NCBI RefSeq assembly: GCF_000016665.1
Contig: NC_009523.1
Span: forward strand, 2,728,001-2,792,000
From: Roseiflexus sp. RS-1
Lineage (GTDB): Bacteria > Chloroflexota > Chloroflexia > Chloroflexales > Roseiflexaceae
DNA: 64,000 nucleotides
Direction: 5' to 3'
Shown here: one piece after another, positions 7,809 to 16,270 of the stretch
How the letters are laid out: each line of letters starts with the position of its first letter
Numbering within the stretch: position 1 is the first letter of the stretch
Notes under the pieces: generated by a model
Told to the model about the DNA's origin: nothing
Database searches by the model: none
The model's input: the letters and a program-made list of their open reading frames with translations, nothing else
Program-made: the position numbers and the translations under genes

Positions 7809-8741
7809 CTATCTTACGTGCTGTGCCGGTTGACGGTCTTCGGCAGGGGTCGCTGCCATCATTTGCTGAAGGAGCGGGCGGGCAGGCGGGATCAGTGTCA
7901 CTCTGGCGCGACCCTCGATAATGTTTTGCAGTTCGAGGATCTCGAACAGTGCAGCCGACACCTCCGGATCGGCTGCGATCTTGTTGAGCGCTGTGCCGAC
8001 GATCTGCGGACGGATCGCCTGCGCTCTGGCAAATTCGATAGCAGCCTGGCGTTCTGCCGAATTGGTGATAATGCTCACCTGGTTGGCGCCATCCTGTTTG
8101 ATAGCGGCGGTCACCTGGCGCAGACGGTTGACAACCTTCTCTTCGATCTGCCGGATCATGCCGATGTCGCGGAAGTGCACCTTACGGATGTAGACCGAAC
8201 CAAGCTGGTAGCCCCATTCCGCCGACTTCGGCGACACCTCATCGCGCACTGTGCGGCTCATGGCGTGGCGGTTCTCCAGCATATCGGCGAGCGGCAGATT
8301 GCTCAGCGTGCGCACCACGGCGTTGCTCACATTCGCCGCCAGCGAACCGTCGGGGTCGGCGTTCTTGAACAGATAGGCAATCGGGTCGCTGATCTTATAT
8401 TCATACCAGATACCCACCCCCATCGGCGCTCCTTCCTCGGAGTTGACCGGCTGGCTGCGCAGGTACTTCTGGTCGAGGCGCATATCGAGCACGTGGCGGC
8501 GTCCGAGCCAGTTGACCACGAATGCCGCCAGACCCAGTTGCACGGGCAGGAAATACAACCCCGGCTCGCGCAAAATGCCGACGACATTCCCAAACAGCAC
8601 GTACACGTGACAGGTTCCCTCTTCTACGATCGCATACAGACCAAAGGCGCGCAGCAATCCAAGAATGGTCGGCACTGCGATCAGGCAGAAGATGAAGGTC
8701 GCAATGGCGGCAGTGGCGAACTCGATCATATACTCGATCAT
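7809..8741 (-). CDS. SPFH/band 7 (prohibitin-like) membrane protein, second of a pair
   Basis: This 310-aa protein has an N-terminal membrane segment (about residues 5-33), an SPFH/PHB domain (about 35-230) and a helical C-terminus. SPFH proteins form large membrane-anchored ring or microdomain assemblies, often regulating proteases such as FtsH. Features seen include the membrane-distal segment VEEGTCHVYVLFGNVVG and the helical ERQAAIEFARAQAIRPQIV. It overlaps the upstream SPFH gene by 4 bp, so the two are coupled and may form a hetero-oligomer as HflK and HflC do. It is too divergent to name hflC. Confidence 0.82.
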   Translation of the reverse strand: MIEYMIEFATAAIATFIFCLIAVPTILGLLRAFGLYAIVEEGTCHVYVLFGNVVGILREPGLYFLPVQLGLAAFVVNWLGRRHVLDMRLDQKYLRSQPVNSEEGAPMGVGIWYEYKISDPIAYLFKNADPDGSLAANVSNAVVRTLSNLPLADMLENRHAMSRTVRDEVSPKSAEWGYQLGSVYIRKVHFRDIGMIRQIEEKVVNRLRQVTAAIKQDGANQVSIITNSAERQAAIEFARAQAIRPQIVGTALNKIAADPEVSAALFEILELQNIIEGRARVTLIPPARPLLQQMMAATPAEDRQPAQHVR

Positions 8742-9727
8742 ATCTGTTCCTCCAGTATGACACGCTCAGCCTGGTTGTAGAGCTTCAGACGGACGTTGCG
8801 CAGGTATGCCCGGAGCGCTTGCGGTCCACCAATGCGCTTCAGGTCGCCCAGTTGCTTTGCCAGCGCCATCAGCGGCTCAACTTCCGCCTGAGCTTTCAGG
8901 GTTTCGATCTCAACGGCACGCTTCGACTGTACGATCTTCTGGTCGGCTGACGCCTGCGCCAGGCTGATGTCCGACGAAACCTGGTTGTACGCTGTGTTGA
9001 TCGCCGCAAGCGCCGACTCGACCTCTGGCGGCGCGTCAATGCTGGTGATCAGCGAGGCGTCGAATTGAATGCCGTAACGCGCCGCTGCCGAGAGACACTC
9101 ACGGTCCATCAACTCGTTCAGGTCGCGCAGGTTCTTGCGCAGATCGTTGATCGAGACGCTGGCGACCATGTTGCCTTCCATTGGCGCCGTCTCTGTCGTT
9201 ATTGCGCGTTGCGGCGCCTCGAAGTTGGCGATTCGCTCGCGTAGAATGGAAATGAAGTATCCCATCACGTGGACGATCGGGTTTTTGACGCCCCACAGGT
9301 AGGCGTACAGGTTGCGCTCGTAGACGCGGTAGCGGATTTGTCCCTCCAGCGCGATGTTCAACTGGTCTTTCGTCACTGCTTCGAGTTTGGTGCCGCCCTG
9401 GTTCGCCATCGGGTTTTCCAGGTCGAGCGCCATGTTCATGGTTTGGGTTGCAACCGAAACTTTGTAGATCCGCTCCCAGGGCCACTTGAAGTACGGTCCG
9501 CCGGGCGGTATGACGACCACCTGGGGGTAGCGGTACCGTTCGCGTTCTTCCGGGCGCAGATATTCGGCGTAAGGATCATCGATGGCGGCGTCGGTCAGAC
9601 GCTCGGCGCGCCCGAAGATGGTTTTCACCGCACGTTCGTTCTGATCGACGGTGTAGATGCCGGCGACGAGGTAGCACATCAGGAACCACACGATGAAGCC
9701 GAAGACGATGCCTGCCACTACTGACAT
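8738..9727 (-). CDS. SPFH/band 7 (prohibitin-like) membrane protein, first of a pair
   Basis: This 329-aa protein has one N-terminal transmembrane helix (about 4-27), then the PHB opening VDQNERAVKTIFGRAE. The SPFH domain continues to about 240, and a charged helical region (about 245-290, ADQKIVQSKRAVEIETLKAQAEVE) is typical for oligomerisation. A strong ribosome site, AAAGGAGGT (9739-9731), precedes the ATG. It is coupled by a 4-bp overlap to the second SPFH gene. The two-gene design resembles HflKC. Role not known here; FtsH partners are not in the window. Confidence 0.85.
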   Translation of the reverse strand: MSVVAGIVFGFIVWFLMCYLVAGIYTVDQNERAVKTIFGRAERLTDAAIDDPYAEYLRPEERERYRYPQVVVIPPGGPYFKWPWERIYKVSVATQTMNMALDLENPMANQGGTKLEAVTKDQLNIALEGQIRYRVYERNLYAYLWGVKNPIVHVMGYFISILRERIANFEAPQRAITTETAPMEGNMVASVSINDLRKNLRDLNELMDRECLSAAARYGIQFDASLITSIDAPPEVESALAAINTAYNQVSSDISLAQASADQKIVQSKRAVEIETLKAQAEVEPLMALAKQLGDLKRIGGPQALRAYLRNVRLKLYNQAERVILEEQI

Positions 9728-9867
9728 GGGACCTCCTTTGAGTGAGGGGGCTTATTCCTTATCCGGATCTACGCGCTATGCTGCGGCAACGTTGCAGAAG
9801 TTATAGTACACCAGTTTCAGGGAATGTGGTAGCATGCCATGCAGGTCTGGAACATGGGGAGGCTGCG

Positions 9868-10605
9868 ATGAGCGTAGCGGAGGCGACAACGACGGGCGCC
9901 ATCGTGTATCCCGAAAGCGATGGGCAGCCGATGGCGGAGAATACGCTTCAGTTTCGCTGGATTGTGACGCTGCAGGGGAACCTGGCGGCGCTGTTCGCCG
10001 AGCGGGCGGACGTGTTCGTGGCGGGGGACCTGCTGTGGTACCCGGTCGAGGGGCGCCCCGACATCCGGCGGGCGCCGGACGTGCTGGTGGCGATCGGGCG
10101 ACCGAAGGGGGATCGCGGGGCGTATTTGCAGTGGGAGGAAGGGGGGCAGGCGCCGCAAGTGGTGTTCGAGGTGCTGTCGCCGGGGAACACGCTGAGCGAG
10201 ATGGCGCGCAAGTTCGAGTTCTACGACCAGTACGGGGTGGAGGAATACTATTTGATCGACCCGGAGCGGGGGGATGCGAGCGGTTGGGTGCGACGGGCGG
10301 GGCGGCTGGCGGTGATCGCGGATATGAACGGGTGGGTGAGTCCGGCGTTAGGGGTGCGGTTTACGGTGGAGAGTGGGGAGGTGCGGTTGTTCTACCCGGA
10401 CGGACGCCCGTTTCTGACGTTCGAGGAGTTGGCGCGGGCGAAGGCGGAGGCGGAGGCGCGGGCGGAGGCGGAAGCGCGGGCGCGCGCAGAGGCGGAAGCG
10501 CGGGCGCGCGCAGAGGCGGAAGCGCGGGCGGAGGCGGAAGCGCGGGCGGCGCGTCTAGCGGAGCGCCTGCGGGCGCTGGGGATTGAGCCGGATGATCGTG
10601 TGTGA
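9868..10605 (+). CDS. Uma2 family (DUF820) putative nuclease-fold protein with Ala/Arg/Glu-rich tail
   Basis: I place the start at ATG 9868, because GGGGAGG lies just before it and the upstream in-frame stretch has no such site. The 245-aa product has the Uma2/DUF820 core, a PD-(D/E)XK-like fold of uncertain activity. Seen are RRAPDVLVAIG, VVFEVLSPGNTLSEMARKFEFYDQYGVEEYYLIDPE and the closing RFTVESGEVRLFYPDGRPFLTFEEL. The tail is a repetitive series of ARAEAEARARAEAE units, probably a coiled coil, encoded by a GC-rich imperfect tandem repeat. A UvrD-like helicase starts 2 bp after its stop. Two more Uma2 genes are in the window. Confidence 0.85.
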   Translation: MSVAEATTTGAIVYPESDGQPMAENTLQFRWIVTLQGNLAALFAERADVFVAGDLLWYPVEGRPDIRRAPDVLVAIGRPKGDRGAYLQWEEGGQAPQVVFEVLSPGNTLSEMARKFEFYDQYGVEEYYLIDPERGDASGWVRRAGRLAVIADMNGWVSPALGVRFTVESGEVRLFYPDGRPFLTFEELARAKAEAEARAEAEARARAEAEARARAEAEARAEAEARAARLAERLRALGIEPDDRV

Positions 10606-10606
10606 T

Positions 10607-12571
10607 ATGCGTCTCTTCGCTTCACTGAATCCCGAACAACGCACTGCGGTTGCCGCTCCGCCGGGTCCCATTCTGGTGCGTGCTGGCGCTGGCAGCGGCA
10701 AGACCCGCGTTCTCACTCTTCGGATTGCATATCTGATCGTGGAACACGGTGTGTCGCCATCGAATATTCTGGCGCTGACGTTCACCAACAAAGCAGCGCG
10801 TGAAATGCGCCAGCGCCTGCGTGATATGCCCGGCGTCTCGATCCGTGGTCTGACTGCTGGCACCTTCCACTCAGTATGCGCTTCGGTGCTGCGCGAACAT
10901 ATCGCCGGGCGAATCGGCAGTTATACCGCCGATTTCACGATCTACGCAGAAGATGAGCAGGTGCACCTGGCGTCTGCGGCGCTTGACGCAGCACGGGAGC
11001 GTCCGCCTGCACTTCTTGAACCAGAGGAGTTGCTGCGTCATATCTCGCGCGCCAAGAGCCGTTTGCTCACGCCGCGCCTGGCAGCGCGTTTCGCGCGTGA
11101 TGACCTGGCGCGCTTCGTTGCCGGGTGTTATCAACGCTACCAGCGCAGCCTTGAGCGCGCCAATGCGCTCGATTTTGACGATCTCATCCTGTTGACCCAT
11201 CGACTCTTCAGTGAACATCCCGATGTGCTGGACGCCTGTCAATCGCGCTGGCGACACGTGTTGATCGATGAGTATCAGGATACCGACCCGGCGCAGCATG
11301 CATTGGTGGAGTTGCTGACACGTCCATCACCGGCGAACGGCGGTGTTCGATCATTGTTCGCCGTTGGTGATGGCATGCAGGCGATCTATGGCTTCCGCAA
11401 TGCCGATCACACAATCATTTCGCGCTTCGAACGAGATTTCCCCGATGCACGGGTAATCGAACTGGCAACCAACTATCGCAGCCGTCAACCGATACTTGAT
11501 GCTGCTTATGCGGTCATTCGTCACAGTCGAACCGTTCAGCCAATGGCGCTGCGTGCAACGAAGCCGGAAACTCCCCGTGGCGTCGGGTATACGTCGCCGC
11601 TCCAGATTGTCGATGCAAAAGATGCGCGCGATGAAGCCGAACGGGTGGCGCGCAGCATTGCCGATCTCCTGCGGCAGGGTCGTCGTCCGCAGGAGATTGC
11701 AGTGCTCTACCGTTCGCGCCACATGAGCCGCGCTTTTGAGTCGGCGTTGCGCCATGCGCGTATTCCATATGCGCTGCGCGGCGCGACTGGATTCTTTGAT
11801 CGTGCTGTGGTGCGTGATGCGCTGGCATACCTGCGTGTCATCAATAACCCCGCCGATACCCTGAGTCTCAACCGGATTGCCAATGTGCCGCCGCGTGGGT
11901 TGGGTGCGAATTCGCTGGTAACACTCTCCGCCTTTGCCGGGCAGCGCGGTTTGACCCTTGCCGATGCCCTGATTCACCCCGAAGCGCTCGCACTGCTGCC
12001 ATCGAAAGCCGCAGAAGGGGCGCGTCAACTGGCTGCGCTTCTCACCCGCTGGCGTCGTCTGGCGGAGAGCGCACTGTCGCCCGACCACCTGCTCGCCGAT
12101 GTGCTGGAACGCACCGGCTACCAGGCATGGCTGGAACAGCGTCTCGAACCGGAGAACGTGCCGGATGCGCGCGCGCATCTCCAGGAGTTGGCGAATGCCG
12201 CCGCCGATCATACGGCGCTCAACGCCTTTCTGCAAGAGGTTGCCCTGCTCACCAGCGCCGATGACAACGACGAGGAGCGTGACCGGGTGCAGTTGTCCAC
12301 CATCCACGCGGCGAAAGGTCTGGAGTGGCCGATTGTGTTCGTTGTGGGGCTGGAGGAAGGCGTGCTGCCGCATGAACACAGTCTGGTCACGCCGGAAGGG
12401 GTCGATGAAGAACGTCGGCTCTGCTATGTGGCGCTGACCCGCGCAGGAGAGCAACTCTATCTGTCGTGGGCGGCGAGCCGTGTGCGTGGCAAACTGGCGA
12501 AACCGTCGCGGTTTCTCAACGACATCGAGGCGTATGGACGTGAGCGCGCAAGGGTGAAGGTTGAACGTTGA
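10607..12571 (+). CDS. UvrD/PcrA-family ATP-dependent DNA helicase
   Basis: This is an SF1A helicase of about 654 aa when started at ATG 10607, 2 bp after the Uma2 stop; a TTG at 10583 is also possible. It unwinds DNA 3'-5' in repair and replication restart. Motifs seen are Walker A AGAGSGKT (26-33), NKAAREMRQRL, DEYQDTDPAQHALV (motif II), GDGMQAIYGFRNAD (III), NYRSRQPIL (IV), STIHAAKGLEWPIVFVVGL (V) and LCYVALTRAGEQLYL (VI). It is somewhat shorter than PcrA, whose C-terminal tail is missing. The last codons VKVER-stop come from a heptad repeat (GGTGAAGGTTGAACGTTGA) that recurs at other gene ends. Confidence 0.92.
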   Translation: MRLFASLNPEQRTAVAAPPGPILVRAGAGSGKTRVLTLRIAYLIVEHGVSPSNILALTFTNKAAREMRQRLRDMPGVSIRGLTAGTFHSVCASVLREHIAGRIGSYTADFTIYAEDEQVHLASAALDAARERPPALLEPEELLRHISRAKSRLLTPRLAARFARDDLARFVAGCYQRYQRSLERANALDFDDLILLTHRLFSEHPDVLDACQSRWRHVLIDEYQDTDPAQHALVELLTRPSPANGGVRSLFAVGDGMQAIYGFRNADHTIISRFERDFPDARVIELATNYRSRQPILDAAYAVIRHSRTVQPMALRATKPETPRGVGYTSPLQIVDAKDARDEAERVARSIADLLRQGRRPQEIAVLYRSRHMSRAFESALRHARIPYALRGATGFFDRAVVRDALAYLRVINNPADTLSLNRIANVPPRGLGANSLVTLSAFAGQRGLTLADALIHPEALALLPSKAAEGARQLAALLTRWRRLAESALSPDHLLADVLERTGYQAWLEQRLEPENVPDARAHLQELANAAADHTALNAFLQEVALLTSADDNDEERDRVQLSTIHAAKGLEWPIVFVVGLEEGVLPHEHSLVTPEGVDEERRLCYVALTRAGEQLYLSWAASRVRGKLAKPSRFLNDIEAYGRERARVKVER

Positions 12572-12616
12572 ACATGCGTGGCGTCCTGCGTTCTGGAGGT
12601 TCAGGAGTTCTCACCA

Positions 12617-13438
12617 ATGCCCAGGCTAAGCGTCAACGGAGCGACGATCCACTACGAGGAACACGGAACCGGTCCTGAAACGATTGTCTTTGCGCACGGT
12701 CTCCTGTGGAGCGGTCGGATGTTCGACCGGCAGGTCGATGCACTCAAGGATCGGCGCCGCTGCATCACCTTCGATTTTCGTGGACAGGGGCAGAGCGAAG
12801 TGACTGCAACGGGATACGACATGGACACCCTTGCTGCGGATGCTGCTGCGCTCATCGAGTCGCTGCGCTGCGCGCCGTGTCACTTCGTCGGTCTCTCAAT
12901 GGGGGGCTTTGTCGGCATGCGCCTGGCGATTCACCGCCCAGAACTGATCAGGTCACTCATTCTGATGGAGACCTCGGCTGACCCGGAGCCGCGCGAGAAT
13001 GTGGGGCGATACCGCATGCTCAATTTCATTGCGCGCTGGCTGGGGTTGCGGCTCGTCGCCGATCAGGTGATGCCGATTATGTTCGGCGTGAAGTTTCTGA
13101 ACGATCCGACCCGCGCACAGGAGCGGGCAATATGGCGCGAACGGATGATCGCCAACCATCGGATCGGTATTTCCCGCGCCGTTCAGGGAGTCATCGACCG
13201 TCAGGGGGTGTATGACCAGATCGACCGGATCACCGCGCCGACGCTCATCATCGTTGGCGATCAGGACGTCGCAACGCCGCCAGACAAATCCAGGCGCATT
13301 CATGCGCGCATTCGCAACTCGACGCTGGTTGTCATCCCCGGTGCGGGACACACATCCACCGTCGAAGAGCCTGACGCTGTGAACGCGGCGCTGAGACGGT
13401 TTCTTGACGCGCTTGCGGGCGACGACGCGCAATCCTGA
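12617..13438 (+). CDS. Alpha/beta-fold hydrolase
   Basis: Translation most likely starts at ATG 12617, with AGGAG at 12603-12607, giving 273 aa. The fold is clear: HG oxyanion motif FAHGLLW (25-31), nucleophile elbow GLSMGG with Ser94, acid in IIVGDQD (Asp215 or Asp217) and the catalytic His245 in GAGHTSTVEEP. It belongs to the large family of esterases, lipases and 3-oxoadipate enol-lactonase-like enzymes. The substrate cannot be read from the sequence. It stands between the helicase and a lipoprotein gene with its own promoter. Confidence 0.88.
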   Translation: MPRLSVNGATIHYEEHGTGPETIVFAHGLLWSGRMFDRQVDALKDRRRCITFDFRGQGQSEVTATGYDMDTLAADAAALIESLRCAPCHFVGLSMGGFVGMRLAIHRPELIRSLILMETSADPEPRENVGRYRMLNFIARWLGLRLVADQVMPIMFGVKFLNDPTRAQERAIWRERMIANHRIGISRAVQGVIDRQGVYDQIDRITAPTLIIVGDQDVATPPDKSRRIHARIRNSTLVVIPGAGHTSTVEEPDAVNAALRRFLDALAGDDAQS

Positions 13439-13449
13439 GACCGGTATGG

Positions 13450-13455
13450 TATACT
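13450..13455 (+). promoter_or_regulatory. Candidate extended -10 promoter of lipoprotein gene
   Basis: TATACT is preceded by TGG, giving the extended -10 pattern TGnTATACT 43 bp before the start codon at 13498. No good -35 is seen. It overlaps the region just after the hydrolase stop. Confidence 0.4.
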
Positions 13456-13497
13456 TCTCCTCCGTTACACAGTCAGGTTATTACGAGGATCAATGCT

Positions 13498-13935
13498 ATG
13501 CGCAGCATCCGAATCATGGCGATAGTCATTCTCGCGCTCTTTGCCCTTGCCGCCTGTGGCGGGGGCGATGTGACCGTCCCGCCGCCGCCGAATGCGCAAC
13601 CGTTCGAGAGCAGCGGCAGTCCGAAGGTTGACCAGATCATTGCTTCATGGCGGAGCGTCGCAATCGAAGAAATGAAGAAGGACGCCGTCAAGGAGGAGAC
13701 GCTGGTCGAGGAGATTTTTATCATCGACAATGGTTCGCTGGCGGACGTGCAGAACCACTACATGGCGCTGACCCAGAATGGTTGGTGGCACGTGCGGCGG
13801 ATGCCCGGTTTGCAGGGCGATGTGCTGCTCGACGGGTACGAGCACGGCACGACGGCGTTGGTTATCGGCGCTATCGATGCGTCGAAGTTCAACGGCAAGG
13901 GAATTGTGGTGTATACCCTGCGGGGAACGAAGTAA
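13498..13935 (+). CDS. Small putative lipoprotein
   Basis: This 145-aa protein has a hydrophobic signal sequence ending LAACGGG, with the lipidated Cys at residue 20. A Pro-rich spacer (VTVPPPPNAQP) and a small alpha/beta domain (about 40-145) follow. The domain carries segments such as VDQIIASWRSVAIEEMKKDAVKEETLVEEIFII and NHYMALTQNGWWHVRRMPGLQGD. I do not recognise the domain. The protein is probably tethered outside the membrane. It lies just upstream of the restriction-modification remnant but is not obviously related to it. Confidence 0.75.
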   Translation: MRSIRIMAIVILALFALAACGGGDVTVPPPPNAQPFESSGSPKVDQIIASWRSVAIEEMKKDAVKEETLVEEIFIIDNGSLADVQNHYMALTQNGWWHVRRMPGLQGDVLLDGYEHGTTALVIGAIDASKFNGKGIVVYTLRGTK

Positions 13936-14092
13936 GGTTTGATCAATGGCCACAAGACCGTCTGAGCTATTACTCGACTGTTGCGTGGGTTATTCTGTTG
14001 GCTATCCATTGTCGCTCGTTCCAGTCTGGCAAGGTATGTCGTCCGTTGCACCCACACGCGCTCGCAGGCGCGTCAGCAACCGGAGCGCACGT

Positions 14093-15580
14093 ATGACCAT
14101 CATCCGCACGAGCAATAAACCAATCGGGCAAAGAAACCGGGAGTCATTGGGGCAGTTCTTCACACCGTCACACGTCGCGGATCTCATGGCATCATGGGTT
14201 GATCCGTTGCCGGAGCGGATCACGTTGCTTGATGCTGGCGCCGGAACCGGCACGTTAATCGCTGCACTTGTTCGTCGTATCTGTCGTATGCCCGGCGTAA
14301 CGAAACAGCTTCGGGTAACCGCCTTTGAGATCGATCCGTCGCTTGCCCAACCACTGGCGGTCTGTATGGCATCTTGCCAACGGATGTGCGAATCGTCCGG
14401 CATCAGTTTCAGCGCCGACATTCGCCAGGTTGACTTCATTGCGACAGCAGCGCCGATCGCACGTGGCGACCTCTTCGCCGAATCGCTCCCGTCGTTCAAC
14501 GTCGCGCTGGTTAATCCGCCATACCGCAAAATCCGCAGCGACTCCGCTGAACGGCTTCACTTGCGTTCAGCCGGTATCGAAACGAGTAATCTATATGCTG
14601 GATTTCTTGCGCTCATTATCCGTTTACTTGCTCCCGGCGGTCAACTTGTCTCAATCACGCCGCGGAGCTTCTGCAATGGCCCCTATTTCCGTCCATTTCG
14701 CGACGATCTGCTCGATAGGATGGCAATCCGACGCATCCATGTCTTCGATTCCCGCTCGGCAGTGTTTGAACAGGACGATGTATTGCAAGAGACGATCATC
14801 ATGGATGCGGTCAAATCTGCCGAACCATGTGCGACCATTCGTATTTCGAGCAGCACTGGGGCGCCTGAGAGTGCAGTACATGAGCGGAAGCTGCCGCATA
14901 ACGCAATCATTCGGTCAACCGGCGCCGATCGATTCATCCACATTCCTGCCGACGATGCCGACCTCCTGGCTCGGGAATGGATGGGACGTCTGCCAGCAAC
15001 GCTGCACGATCTTGGATTGGTTGTGTCAACCGGACGAGTCGTTGACTTTCGAGCGCGTCCGTTCTTGCGTGATGAACCAACGAACGGAACTGTCCCGCTG
15101 ATTTATCCGCATCACATCCGAAGGGCAATGATTGATTGGCCGAGAGATGGTATGCGGAAACCGCAAGCAATTGTGCGTTGCAGGGAAACTGCCGACCTTC
15201 TTATTCCCTCTGGCGTGTATGTGCTGGTAAAGCGATTTACCGCGAAAGAAGAACGGCGCCGGCTCGTGGCAGCCCTCTATGATCCAACACGGATACCATA
15301 CCAGGAGATAGGATTTGAAAATCATCTGAATTACATCCATGCGCATGGTCGCGGTCTGCCGCCTGCCCTTGCACGCGGACTGACGCTCTTTTTCAATTCA
15401 ACATGGGCCGATCATTGCTTTCGCGCGTTTAGTGGGCATACCCAGGTCAACGCTGCTGATCTGCGTGCGTTTCGTTATCCAGACCGTGAAGCCCTCGAAC
15501 GTATTGGTCGTGCTGCGTCTATGGGTGAACTCTCTCAGGTTGAGATTGATGCAATTGTGATGGAAATAGCGAATGAGTGA
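14093..15580 (+). CDS. DNA adenine methyltransferase of the BsuBI/PstI type (modification half of a decayed R-M system)
   Basis: The likely start is ATG 14093, as the longer frame from 13946 adds a segment unlike the family. The 495-aa product has FFTPSHVADLMASWV (motif X), the SAM-binding LDAGAGTGTL (46-55) and the catalytic NPPY (141-144) of N6-adenine methylases. The C-terminal half contains FENHLNYIHAHGRGLPPALARGL and FSGHTQVNAADLRAFRYP. These match methylases such as M.PstI and M.BsuBI, which protect CTGCAG. It is followed at once by a broken gene for the matching nuclease, so it now probably acts as an orphan methylase. CTGCAG specificity is inferred from the family. Confidence 0.82.
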   Translation: MTIIRTSNKPIGQRNRESLGQFFTPSHVADLMASWVDPLPERITLLDAGAGTGTLIAALVRRICRMPGVTKQLRVTAFEIDPSLAQPLAVCMASCQRMCESSGISFSADIRQVDFIATAAPIARGDLFAESLPSFNVALVNPPYRKIRSDSAERLHLRSAGIETSNLYAGFLALIIRLLAPGGQLVSITPRSFCNGPYFRPFRDDLLDRMAIRRIHVFDSRSAVFEQDDVLQETIIMDAVKSAEPCATIRISSSTGAPESAVHERKLPHNAIIRSTGADRFIHIPADDADLLAREWMGRLPATLHDLGLVVSTGRVVDFRARPFLRDEPTNGTVPLIYPHHIRRAMIDWPRDGMRKPQAIVRCRETADLLIPSGVYVLVKRFTAKEERRRLVAALYDPTRIPYQEIGFENHLNYIHAHGRGLPPALARGLTLFFNSTWADHCFRAFSGHTQVNAADLRAFRYPDREALERIGRAASMGELSQVEIDAIVMEIANE

Positions 15581-15900
15581 CCATTGAACCTGATCAGAAA
15601 ATGCCCGATGTCTTAGTGTACGACCCGGGACGTGATTGGCTATTCGTCATCGAAGCCGTTACCAGCTCTGGATAGATCGATGGTAAACGGCGCAAAGAGT
15701 TGAAAGAATTGTTTCAGTGTTACAAAGCGAGTCTCATTTTTGTCACCGCCTTCGAGAATCGTAAAAAAATGCGCCGATTTCTCGATCAGATTTCTTGGGA
15801 TACTGAGGTCTGGATTGCCAGTGATCCTGATCATCTGATTCACTTTGACGGAGAACGTTTCTTAATGCCCTATCCTGATACAAATCCCGGTAATAGCTGA
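15577..15900 (+). pseudogene. Remnant of BsuBI/PstI-type restriction endonuclease
   Basis: Translating the frame through 15577-15900 gives the C-terminal ~100 residues of a BsuBI/PstI endonuclease. It runs PDVLVYDPGRDWLFVIEAVTSSG, an in-frame TAG (15673-15675), then IDGKRRKELKELF, WDTEVWIASDPDHLIHFDGERFL. The catalytic-type segments PDVLVYD and LFVIEAV are still readable. Intact relatives are about 300 residues or longer. The N-terminal ~200 residues are missing here, because the remnant begins immediately after the methylase stop. Both a deletion and a nonsense mutation therefore separate it from a working enzyme. Readthrough cannot be fully excluded but would not restore the N-terminus. Confidence 0.85.
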
Positions 15901-16270
15901 TGTGCTGATGTAGAACCGGTATTCAAAACCGTTTCGCGGTAGCGCAGTCCTGCCTGGTGACTGATGGTTGTTGAGCAATTGCTCTGCTCTGGCTAGCGCT
16001 GTGTGGCCGCTTCTCGCGACACTTTAAGGGTGACGGGTGTGTGCTATTTTCGGTAACCCTATTTTGCCAGATTTTACCCTATCCAAAAATGTCTCTTGAA
16101 TTTGCAACAGTCACAGTCATCGACCTGGACGACCGGTTTGGCAGTATGTTTTGCGCGTATCGATGAAGATGCCCCGAGCAGCCTGATCGATGCACACCGC
16201 AGCAACGCTCGACGCCGTTAGCCCGAGGCGCGGGGGGCAGACCCTTCACGATGTTCGGAAGGAGGAACCG
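15901..16270. other. Gene-free stretch between R-M remnant and kinase gene
   Basis: I see no convincing ORF, tRNA or terminator here. Two similar segments containing TAACCCTATTTTG and TTTTACCCTATCC near 16054-16083 form a loose direct repeat. The kinase promoter is presumably here, but I cannot place a good -35/-10 pair. The region may include scar sequence from the deletion that damaged the restriction gene. Confidence 0.4.

Noticed and set aside
15901-16190. Possible tRNA or small RNA between the R-M remnant and kinase gene
   Set aside because: No cloverleaf, T-loop motif or promoter-terminator pair could be found.
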